Source of the DNA: Acidaminobacter sp.
GTDB taxonomy: Bacteria > Bacillota_A > Clostridia > Peptostreptococcales > Acidaminobacteraceae
Assembly (NCBI GenBank): GCA_009881125.1
Contig: WXFH01000051.1
Coordinates: 1-37,406, forward strand
DNA: 37,406 bases
Direction: 5' to 3'
Shown here: positions 25,452-32,721 of the stretch, piece by piece
How the letters are laid out: every line of letters begins with the position of its first letter
Position numbering within the stretch: the first letter of the stretch is position 1
The notes under the pieces: generated by a model
Database searches by the model: none
What the model was told of the DNA's origin: nothing
Seen by the model: only the letters and a program-made list of their open reading frames with translations
Translations under genes and position numbers: made by a program

Positions 25452-25481
25452 ACTATAACATGCTGGGACGGACAGTGTCAA
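25452..25481 (-). promoter_or_regulatory. Promoter of the threonine operon
   Basis: TTGACA, 18 bp, TATAGT on the minus strand. Confidence 0.8.
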
Positions 25482-25557
25482 GCAAAAAGGAAGCTTTGAA
25501 CCCCGTGTTTTCAGTTGTTTTTTTGGATGAAATTTCTATCTCCTTGAGATCGATGGA

Positions 25558-25640
25558 AAAACCACCCTTACGCGGAACCATACACCCGAAGCCCTTCCCG
25601 TAAGCGGATTGCGCTGCGGGCTGCGCCCTGCTCGACGGGC
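25558..25640. repeat. Fragment of the GC-rich dispersed element
   Basis: GCGGGCTGCGCCCT (25616-25629) is identical to the core of the 173-bp units near 13100 and 13290 and to the element after 26330. The flanks have decayed. No gene is supported between 25482 and 25937. Confidence 0.55.
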
Positions 25641-25765
25641 TCAAAGCTAGGATTGGAAGACGCGGAAGTGTCAATGTGGTTTTATCAGGTGAAAGTGTTC
25701 GCGAAAAAATACATGGGTTTTTCTCGCGCGGACAAAGGGGCGATGTGGCCGTGGGCGGCGATGGT

Positions 25766-25835
25766 GGAAGACGGTGTTAGCGCTAAAGCCTATCGAATCC
25801 TGCTTCTGTGATTAGGTTGGGCGACCATCGGCAAA
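25766..25835. repeat. Diverged palindromic repeat and TGCCGATGGTC site
   Basis: 25766-25808 is a long-form element (GGTGTTAGCGC, CCTATCGA) with GGAAG/CTTC arms. A reverse-strand TGCCGATGGTC copy follows at 25823-25833. Confidence 0.6.
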
Positions 25836-25937
25836 ATCAGTATTCTTTGAAGTTGAGGAAGCAGAGATAAAACAAAAATTGAGGCCGCGTGTTTCGGGGG
25901 GCGCGGTTTCTGGTATCAATAAAAGGAGGTGATGATC

Positions 25938-26249
25938 ATGAAAAAACGGACTGAAAATTTGAATGAGTTCATACAGCATTACCCTGAAGTGTATGAGGCG
26001 TACAGGCAGTACGGCAAGGCAGTGCATGAGGAAGGCGGGCCGCTGGAGGAGAAGACGCGGTGGCTGATCAAGGTGGCGCTGTCGGCGTCGTCCGGGTATA
26101 AGTTCGCGCTGAGGACCCATGTGGAAAAGGCGAAGAAGGCGGGCTGTACGATGGAAGAGATCGAGCATGCCATTTTGCTGATCGCGCCTACGGTGGGCTT
26201 CCCAAAAATGATGGAAGCCATGATGGTGCTGCATGAGGAAGAGACGTAA
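25938..26249 (+). CDS. Carboxymuconolactone decarboxylase (CMD/AhpD-like) family protein
   Basis: 103 residues, all helical. KTRWLIKVALSASSGYKFALRTHVEKAKKAGCTMEEI-type pattern is that of the CMD/AhpD family, with the conserved His in the helix after the active-site position. The redox CxxC of AhpD is absent (SGYKFALRTH), so peroxidase-reductase activity of the AhpD type is unlikely. The catalytic role is unknown. ATG at 25938 placed seven bases after AGGAGGTG; earlier in-frame starts overlap that site. Followed by a long palindrome. Confidence 0.85.
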   Translation: MKKRTENLNEFIQHYPEVYEAYRQYGKAVHEEGGPLEEKTRWLIKVALSASSGYKFALRTHVEKAKKAGCTMEEIEHAILLIAPTVGFPKMMEAMMVLHEEET

Positions 26250-26260
26250 AAGCAAAGACG

Positions 26261-26420
26261 TGCACAAACGAATATGCCGCCATGGAAAAGAGAGCGCGCT
26301 CTCTTTTCCATGGCGGCATATTTGTTTGTATAGGGCGCAGCCCGCGCCCGAAGCGCAGCCTGGAACCGAGCGCAGCGAGGTGGCGGGCGGAGCGAGGGGC
26401 ACGTCTGGAGACGAAGGGTG
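26261..26420. repeat. Dispersed element with 66-bp near-perfect palindrome
   Basis: GTGCACAAA is followed by two 32-base arms (26264-26329) with one mismatch; the inner part is AGAGAGC-GC-GCTCTCT. Then TTTGTATAGGGCGCAGCCCGC and CCGAAGCGCAGCCT occur as in the reverse complement of the 13194-13370 unit. The rest is GC-rich and decayed. Confidence 0.88.
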
Positions 26421-26554
26421 AATCTTGCGCTCTGGTTTCACTAGCGACCGAGCGCAGCAATGGTCGCATTGAGTAAGTTTTAAAATCCAAGTTGAACATG
26501 CGTGATAGGCCGCAATGGATCAGAGAGCAGCGCAGCCTGAAACTGGTTTAAATT

Positions 26555-26739
26555 GTGTCAGAATTATCTCGGTGTCTGGCACTCAGTCAATATTGGTGTC
26601 AGACACCGAACTAAACTGAGTGTCAGACACCGAACTAAACTGAGTGTCAGACACCGAACTAAACTGAGTGTCAGTCACCGAACTAAACTAAGTGTCAGAC
26701 ACCCAGTTACATTTGGTGCCAGTCCCCAAAAAAAATCAT
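26555..26739. repeat. 24-bp tandem array built from the GTGTCAGACAC motif
   Basis: A partial unit at 26555 and seven 24-bp units follow at 26572, 26596, 26620, 26644, 26668, 26692 and 26716. Each begins GTGTCAGACACC or a variant; the third to fifth are identical, with GAACTAAACTGA as second half. The array ends next to the parE promoter. Confidence 0.95.
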
Positions 26740-26759
26740 CCCTTTACGCACGCGCGTTC

Positions 26760-26768
26760 TGTTATAAT
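26760..26768 (+). promoter_or_regulatory. Extended -10 promoter of parE
   Basis: TGTTATAAT is an extended -10 element; the -35 region is poor (TTTACG at 14 bp). Confidence 0.6.
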
Positions 26769-26801
26769 AGTCCTGTGTGACCATTTTGAGAGGTGTTTTT
26801 T

Positions 26802-28775
26802 GTGGTGAAACAAGCGAGAACTTATGATAATGAGAGTATTACCTCCCTGAAGGGTGCCGATCGGGTGCGGAAGCGTCCATCGGTTATTTTTGGGTCGGAT
26901 GGGCTGGAGGGCGCGAAGCACACGTTTTTTGAGGTGTTGTCCAACTCCATCGACGAAGCCAGGGAAGGGTACGGCAAGGAAATTACGGTCATACGGCACG
27001 CGGACCGGTCGATCAGTGTCATCGACAAAGCCAGGGGCATACCGGTGGAGTACAACAAGCCGGAGGGCCGCTACAACTGGGAGCTGATCTTCTGCGAGCT
27101 CTACGCCGGGGGCAAGTACAACAACATCAGCGGGGAGACCTACGAGTACTCGCTGGGGCTCAACGGCCTGGGCCTCTGCGCCACGCAGTACAGCTCGGAG
27201 TACATGGACGTGGAGATCATCCGCGACGGCCATCTCTACGCCCTGCGATTCGAAAAAGGCGAAAACGTCGGAGGACTCTACAAAGAGCTGACAAAGCAAA
27301 AGCAGACAGGCTCAACCATCAAGTGGCGCCCGGACCTGGACGTCTTCACGGACATAGCCATTCCAAGCGAGTACTTCGAAGAGGTGCTTAAGCGCCAGGC
27401 CATAGTCAATAAAGGGCTGCGCTTCCTCTATCAGGACGAGGAGTCCAACACGACCCGGGAATATATTTACGACAACGGCATCGTGGACTACCTGGAGGAG
27501 ATTGGCGACGACAAGCGCTTCACCCAGATCCTCTACTACTCGGACGAGGGCGTGGGCCGCGACCGGCCGGACAAACCCGAGTACAAAGTCAAAGCGGAAA
27601 TGGCCTTTTGCTTCAATAATGAAGTCAACGTCATTGAGTACTATCACAACTCGAGCTTCCTCGAGCACGGCGGTTCCCCGGACAAGGCAGTGAAAAGCGC
27701 TTTCACGGCGGAAATCGACCAATACATCAAAAAGCAAAACAAGTATCAGAAAAACGAAAAGAAGATAAGCTTCATCGATATCCAGGACAGCCTGGTGCTG
27801 GTGGTGAACTCCTTTTCTACCATGACCAGCTACGAAAACCAGACCAAGAAAGCCGTCACCAACAAGTTCATCCAGGACTTCATGACGGAATTCATCCGCA
27901 AGAAGCTCGAGGTCTACCTCATCGAGAACGCGGAGGAAGCGGACAAAATCATTGACCAGATCCTGATCAACAAGCGCAGCCGGGAAAAGGCGGAGTCCAC
28001 GCGGCTCAACCTGAAAAAGGCCCTGAGCAGCAAGACGGATCTCATGAGCCGGGTTAAAAAGTTTGTCGACTGCCGGACCAAAGACCTGGACCGCCGCGAA
28101 ATCTACATAGTGGAAGGCGACTCCGCCCTCGGTGCCTGTAAGCTGGCCCGGGACTCGGAGTTCCAGGCCCTGATGCCTATAAGAGGAAAGATCCTCAACT
28201 GCCTGAAGGCGGACTATGACAAGATCTTCAAGAGTGAGATCATCATTGACCTGATCCGGGTCCTGGGCTGCGGTGTCGAAATCAAGTCCAAACACGCCAA
28301 GGAGTTCGACACCTTCAACCTGGACAGCCTCAACTGGGACAAGGTCATCATCTGTACCGACGCGGACGTGGACGGCTTCCAGATCCGCACCCTGGTCCTG
28401 TCCATGATCTACGCCCTCATGCCGACCCTGATCCACGAGGGCAAGGTCTTCATTGCTGAGACGCCGCTCTACGAGATCACCGCCGGCAAAAAGACCCTGT
28501 TCGCCTACAGCGACAAGGAGAAGACAGAGATGCTCCAGGGCCTCAAGGGCCAGTACTCCCTCCAGCGCTCCAAGGGTCTCGGCGAGAACGACCCGGAGAT
28601 GATGTGGCTCACGACCATGTCCCCGGATACCCGGCGCCTGATCCGCATTGAGCCCGAGGACGTCGAGCGCACGGAGAAGATGTTCGAGGTTCTGCTGGGG
28701 GATGACCTGGAAGGACGCAAAGAATTCATCGAGCAGTACGGGTACGAGTACCTGGATCAGCTCGACTTAAGCTAA
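26802..28775 (+). CDS. parE: Type II topoisomerase subunit B (divergent ParE/GyrB)
   Basis: About 657 residues. GHKL ATPase (EVLSNSIDEAREGYG with Glu44, Asn48, Asp51), transducer, TOPRIM (IYIVEGDSALGACKLA, then DKVIICTDADVDGFQIRTL) and C-terminal GyrB region (LQRSKGLGENDPEMMW). The usual DNGRGIP ATP motif reads IDKARGIP, and EGDSAGG reads EGDSALG, so this belongs to a divergent branch. Its active residues are kept. With the ParC-like subunit it would form an ATP-dependent type II topoisomerase. GTG start at 26802 or 26805 after AGGTG. 12 nt before the partner gene. Whether it is the cell's topoisomerase IV or an additional enzyme cannot be decided here. Confidence 0.9.
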   Translation: MVKQARTYDNESITSLKGADRVRKRPSVIFGSDGLEGAKHTFFEVLSNSIDEAREGYGKEITVIRHADRSISVIDKARGIPVEYNKPEGRYNWELIFCELYAGGKYNNISGETYEYSLGLNGLGLCATQYSSEYMDVEIIRDGHLYALRFEKGENVGGLYKELTKQKQTGSTIKWRPDLDVFTDIAIPSEYFEEVLKRQAIVNKGLRFLYQDEESNTTREYIYDNGIVDYLEEIGDDKRFTQILYYSDEGVGRDRPDKPEYKVKAEMAFCFNNEVNVIEYYHNSSFLEHGGSPDKAVKSAFTAEIDQYIKKQNKYQKNEKKISFIDIQDSLVLVVNSFSTMTSYENQTKKAVTNKFIQDFMTEFIRKKLEVYLIENAEEADKIIDQILINKRSREKAESTRLNLKKALSSKTDLMSRVKKFVDCRTKDLDRREIYIVEGDSALGACKLARDSEFQALMPIRGKILNCLKADYDKIFKSEIIIDLIRVLGCGVEIKSKHAKEFDTFNLDSLNWDKVIICTDADVDGFQIRTLVLSMIYALMPTLIHEGKVFIAETPLYEITAGKKTLFAYSDKEKTEMLQGLKGQYSLQRSKGLGENDPEMMWLTTMSPDTRRLIRIEPEDVERTEKMFEVLLGDDLEGRKEFIEQYGYEYLDQLDLS

Positions 28776-28787
28776 GAGGTGAAACTG

Positions 28788-31295
28788 TTGCCAAAAAAGA
28801 AGCATAACCAAGATGAGCCACATCAGATTGACCTCGAAGAGACGTTTGATCTTGAGGCTTTAGAAGAAGATAATTTTGCCGATGGTGACGGTACCGCAGG
28901 CGACTTTGACGAGGAACGACCATCGGCAGAGGCACTGGATTTTGAAGAGGACGAGGATGAGGGCATAGCTGCGGAAGATGACATCTTGACTGACACCGAG
29001 CAGCCCGTCAAGTCTGAATCCAGGAAAAAACGGGGCAGCACCAAGGCGAAAAAAGCCAGGGCCGGCAGCACCTCAAGCCGCATCCTGGGGACCTACAACC
29101 CGCCGGTGCCCCAGCCCATCACCCAGACTCTGGAGCACAATTACATGCCTTACGCCATGAGCGTCATCCTTTCCAGGGCCATCCCGGAGATCGACGGCTT
29201 CAAGCCCTCCCACCGGAAGCTCCTGTACACCATGTACAAGATGAAGCTCCTGGACGGGCCGCGGACAAAATCCGCCAACGTCGTGGGCCAGACCATGAAG
29301 CTCAACCCTCACGGGGACCAGGCCATCTACGCGACCATGGTGCGGCTGACCCGGGGCTATGATGCCCTGCTTCAGCCTTATGTCGACTCCAAGGGCAACT
29401 TTGGCAAGGTGACCTCCCGGGACATGCGCTTCGCGGCGTCCAGGTATACGGAGGTCAAGCTCGACGCGATCTGCAATGAGATTTTCAAGGATATTGACAA
29501 AAACACCGTGGACTTTGTGGACAACTACGATGGCCGCATGAAAGAGCCAACCCTGCTGCCGACGGTTTTCCCCAACGTGCTGGTCAGTGCGAACCGGGGC
29601 ATTGCAGTAGGCATGGCGAGCAATATCTGTTCCTTCAACCTGCGGGAGGTCTGCCAGGGGATTATTGAATACCTGAAGGATCCGGCCTTTGATATTTCCA
29701 ATATTTTCACTGGTCCTGATTTCCCTACAGGGGGCTATTTGCTCTACGATGAGCGCCAGATGTCGGAGATCTACCGGACCGGCCAGGGCTCCTTCAAGCT
29801 GCGTGCGAAATATCGCTATGACAAGTCAGAAAATCTGATTGAGATTTATGAAATTCCGTATACTACCACGGTGGAGGCGATTCTGGAAAAGATCGTCGAC
29901 CTGGTGAAGCTGGGCAGAGTCAAGGAGATCAGCGACCTGCGGGACGAGACGGACCTCAGCGGCCTCAAGATTGCCCTGGAGCTGAAGCGGGGCGTCGATC
30001 CGGACGCGCTGATGGCGAAGCTTTACCGCTATACCCCTTGCGAGGACAGCTTTGCCTGCAACTTCAACCTGCTGATCGACGGGCGTCCGGCCGTCACCGG
30101 CGTCAAAGGCATCCTGGGGGCGTGGCTGCGCTTTCGAAAGGACTGTATCCGCCGCCGCCTGAACTACGATCTCGTCAAACTGACGGATAAGCTCCACCTC
30201 CTTTATGGCTTGAAGGCCGTGGTCATGGATATTGACCGGGCGATCCGGATCATTCGGGAGACGGATGAGGACAGCCATGTCGTGCCAAATCTGATGTCCG
30301 CTTTTTATATTGACGAGCTCCAGGCAAATTATGTCGCGGATATCAAGCTCCGGCATCTCAACAGGGAATACGTCCTGGAGCGCTTGACGGAGACTAAAAC
30401 CCTCGAGGAGCAGATTGAAAAGCTTCAGAAGACCCTTGAGAATGAGAAAGAGATCGACAAGATTATCATTTCCGAACAGCAGCAGATCATTAAAAAGTAT
30501 GGCAAGGACCGTCAGACGGAAGTCGTTCATTTGAATGAGGTCAGGGTTCATGAGGAGAAGTCCGTGATTGACGCCTTCCCGCTGAAGCTCTTCCTGACGG
30601 AGCATGGCTATTTGAAGAAGGTCTCACTGGCCTCCTTGAGAATGGCCAGCAGCCACAAGCTCAAGGATGAGGACCGCATAGTCCAGGCCCTGGATGGAAC
30701 GAATGGCGACGACATCCTGTTCTTCACGGACAAGTGCCAGGTGTATAAGTTCAAGGCCCATGAGCTGGATGAGCACAAGGCGTCTACTCTGGGGCACTAT
30801 GTCTACAATCTGATTGAAACTGAGCCGGATGAAAAGGTCCTATACATTGTCAACACCTCGGATTATGAGGGCGAGATGGTCTTTGCCTTTGAAAACGGCA
30901 AAGTCGCCAAAGTGCCGCTCAAGTCCTATGAGACCAAAACTTACCGCAAGAAGCTCATCAAGGCATACGCCGATGAGTCCCGGCCAGTCGGCATCTTCTT
31001 CGCCCGGGAGGGCGGCGAACTCTTCCTGGTACGCCGTGCAGGGGCAGATGCTTATACGGCGCTGACCTTTGATCTGGGGCTTGTGGCGCAGAAGGCGTCT
31101 AAAAATACGGTTGGCGTGCAGTGCGTCCGGCTCAAAAAAGGCAGTCATGTGGATTACGCTATGATGACGGAGCCGGGGAACGATGTGGTGCTTGCGTATA
31201 AGGTTTCTAGTGTACCGGCATCCGGGAAGGTTTTGGATCCAATGACTCTGCTGGGGATTCGCGAGAAACTGGAAGTCCCTCTGGAAGAGGCTTAG
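28788..31295 (+). CDS. parC: Type II topoisomerase subunit A (divergent ParC/GyrA) with acidic N-terminal extension
   Basis: About 835 residues. The breakage-rejoining domain starts near residue 110 (NYMPYAMSVILSRAIPEIDGFKPSHRKLLY) and has the catalytic Tyr in AASRYTEVKL. A coiled-coil-like stretch follows (about 540-570) and a C-terminal beta-pinwheel-like region. The first 100 residues are not part of the family: they are highly acidic, then basic (KKRGSTKAKKARAG), and contain an inverted pair of the TGCCGATGGTC repeat (FADGDG and RPSAEA). TTG start at 28788 chosen six bases after GAGGTG, which overlaps the in-frame GTG at 28779. Co-transcribed with the subunit B gene. Confidence 0.9.
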   Translation: MPKKKHNQDEPHQIDLEETFDLEALEEDNFADGDGTAGDFDEERPSAEALDFEEDEDEGIAAEDDILTDTEQPVKSESRKKRGSTKAKKARAGSTSSRILGTYNPPVPQPITQTLEHNYMPYAMSVILSRAIPEIDGFKPSHRKLLYTMYKMKLLDGPRTKSANVVGQTMKLNPHGDQAIYATMVRLTRGYDALLQPYVDSKGNFGKVTSRDMRFAASRYTEVKLDAICNEIFKDIDKNTVDFVDNYDGRMKEPTLLPTVFPNVLVSANRGIAVGMASNICSFNLREVCQGIIEYLKDPAFDISNIFTGPDFPTGGYLLYDERQMSEIYRTGQGSFKLRAKYRYDKSENLIEIYEIPYTTTVEAILEKIVDLVKLGRVKEISDLRDETDLSGLKIALELKRGVDPDALMAKLYRYTPCEDSFACNFNLLIDGRPAVTGVKGILGAWLRFRKDCIRRRLNYDLVKLTDKLHLLYGLKAVVMDIDRAIRIIRETDEDSHVVPNLMSAFYIDELQANYVADIKLRHLNREYVLERLTETKTLEEQIEKLQKTLENEKEIDKIIISEQQQIIKKYGKDRQTEVVHLNEVRVHEEKSVIDAFPLKLFLTEHGYLKKVSLASLRMASSHKLKDEDRIVQALDGTNGDDILFFTDKCQVYKFKAHELDEHKASTLGHYVYNLIETEPDEKVLYIVNTSDYEGEMVFAFENGKVAKVPLKSYETKTYRKKLIKAYADESRPVGIFFAREGGELFLVRRAGADAYTALTFDLGLVAQKASKNTVGVQCVRLKKGSHVDYAMMTEPGNDVVLAYKVSSVPASGKVLDPMTLLGIREKLEVPLEEA
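28874..28930. repeat. Inverted pair of TGCCGATGGTC motifs inside parC
   Basis: TTTTGCCGATGGT at 28874-28886 and ACCATCGGCAGA at 28919-28930 face each other across 32 bases and lie in the acidic N-terminal extension. Confidence 0.85.
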
Positions 31296-31298
31296 GAG

Positions 31299-31391
31299 GA
31301 AACTGGGGTTGATAGGCGCTAGCCGCAGACACCCAGTTTCTCCATTTGGAAACTCGGGGTTGATAGGCGCTAGCCGCAGACACCCAGTTTC
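31299..31391. repeat. Two long-form palindromic repeats after parC
   Basis: 31299-31340 and 31349-31391 are nearly identical, in reverse orientation to those after ilvA. The centre is GGCGCTAGCCGC and the ends are GAAACT and AGTTTC. They begin 3 bp after the parC stop. Confidence 0.88.
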
Positions 31392-31486
31392 TCCATAGAT
31401 GAATGATATGGGATTGCGGTGGATTGCACTTAAGAACATTTGAAAAGGTAAAAATTGAAAAAAGAGTAAAAAGATCAATATTTTTC

Positions 31487-31642
31487 TTGATTCTTGCCCC
31501 GTTACTGCGTATGATGGTCTTAAGCGGAGCAGCGGAGGGAAGAAGAGTAGCGTAAGCGTAGCAAATGTTGAATCATGTAGCCGTGATTGAAGAGAAAGGT
31601 TGGGGAAGCAGGCGCAGAGCCAGCTTCCCCTTGTTTTTTTTG
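31487..31642 (+). ncRNA. Possible small RNA between parC and aroE
   Basis: A promoter (TTGATT, 17 bp, TATGAT; 31487-31515) is followed by a strong terminator: GGGGAAGC (31602-31609) with GCTTCCCC (31623-31630), then TTGTTTTTTTT. The implied transcript is about 120 nt, has no ORF with a ribosome binding site, and has an inner ATCATG/CGTGAT stem. No known RNA family was recognised. It might also be an attenuated leader for aroE. Confidence 0.5.
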
Positions 31643-31657
31643 TGGCGGCGCGGGCGA

Positions 31658-31732
31658 GAAACTGGGTGTCTGACACCAAGTTTCTAAGTGAAACTCGGTG
31701 TCAGCGGCTAGCGCCTATCAACCCCCAGTTTC
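31658..31732. repeat. Short- and long-form palindromic repeats before aroE
   Basis: 31658-31684 is a 27-bp short form around GGTGTCTGACACC. 31690-31732 is a long form with GCGGCTAGCGCC centre, now in the ilvA-side orientation. Confidence 0.85.
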
Positions 31733-31775
31733 TCTCACCTCTGCAACTTCTATAAGACCTGCTCACATTAATTAC

Positions 31776-31804
31776 TGGACTTTTTGCGGGGGAGTCTGTA
31801 TAAT
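31776..31804 (+). promoter_or_regulatory. Promoter of the aro operon
   Basis: TGGACT, 17 bp, TATAAT. Confidence 0.65.
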
Positions 31805-31854
31805 CAGTGAAAATTCACACAATGGAACAACCTCATGAGCGAAGGAGAATTTTT

Positions 31855-32721
31855 ATGAACCTGACCGAAGAAGTACGCCTTTATGGCTTGATTGGCGATC
31901 CGGTCGCGGGAAGCCGTTCCCCGTGGATCCACAACACCGTATTTAATGAGCTGGGGCTCAAAGCGGCCTATCTGGCTTTCCATGTGGAGCCGACGCGTCT
32001 TGGGGCGTCCATCGCGGGCTTCAGAGCGATTGGCATGGGCGGGTTCAATATCACGATTCCCCATAAACAAACCGTTATAGGTCATTTGGACGGTCTTGAT
32101 CCCTTCGCTGAGAAGCTGGGCGCCGTCAATACGGTCGCTGTAACACCGGAAGGCCTGATTGGCTATAATACGGATGGACCGGGCCTGGTTTCTGTCCTGC
32201 GCCGTCAGATTGGACCTATTGAGGACAAAAAGGTCCTGATTCTGGGTGCCGGCGGCGCTGCCCGCGGTATTGCCGGGTCCCTGATGTACAATGGCGTCAA
32301 GGAAGTGGGCATCTGCAACCGCACCTGGACGAAAGCTGACGCACTGATCCGTGATCTCGAGATTTTCGGCAAAGCATATATTGTCGATCGCGAAGACTTT
32401 AAAAACTATGACCTCGTCATCAACACCACCTCTGTAGGCATGTATCCGTTTGAAGATGCGACACCGGTAGATGTCAAATACTTAAAACCGGATGCCTATG
32501 TTTGCGATATCGTCTACAAGCCAAGAAGAACACGTTTGATCCGCGAAGCGGAAGCGACAGGCCATAAAGTCGTCTTTGGCATTGACATGCTGATCGAGCA
32601 GGCGGTTCTGGCGGAACAGATCTGGTTCAGTCTTTCTGACGAGCAGGTTGACCGGGCGAGGACGCTCCTGCAGACAGAATTGATGAAAGCCCTTCAACCC
32701 ACCGAGGGTGAGAAAAAGTGA
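31855..32721 (+). CDS. aroE: Shikimate dehydrogenase
   Basis: NADP-dependent reduction of 3-dehydroshikimate. 288 residues: substrate site GDPVAGSRSPWIHN near 15, FNITIPHKQ near 65, LGAVNTV near 95, NTDGPG near 110, the nucleotide loop ILGAGGAARGIAGSL near 130, and NTTSVGMYP near 195. ATG at 31855 with AAGGAG upstream; the longer frame from 31807 has no site. The stop overlaps the aroB start (GTGA), so the two are translationally coupled. Confidence 0.96.
   Translation: MNLTEEVRLYGLIGDPVAGSRSPWIHNTVFNELGLKAAYLAFHVEPTRLGASIAGFRAIGMGGFNITIPHKQTVIGHLDGLDPFAEKLGAVNTVAVTPEGLIGYNTDGPGLVSVLRRQIGPIEDKKVLILGAGGAARGIAGSLMYNGVKEVGICNRTWTKADALIRDLEIFGKAYIVDREDFKNYDLVINTTSVGMYPFEDATPVDVKYLKPDAYVCDIVYKPRRTRLIREAEATGHKVVFGIDMLIEQAVLAEQIWFSLSDEQVDRARTLLQTELMKALQPTEGEKK

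Noticed and set aside
26555..26739. CRISPR array
   Set aside because: The 24-bp units are contiguous with no unique spacers, the core is a perfect palindrome, and no cas gene is near.
27312..28436. 374-residue open frame antisense to parE
   Set aside because: Shadow of parE, His/Asp/Val-rich with no recognisable motif.
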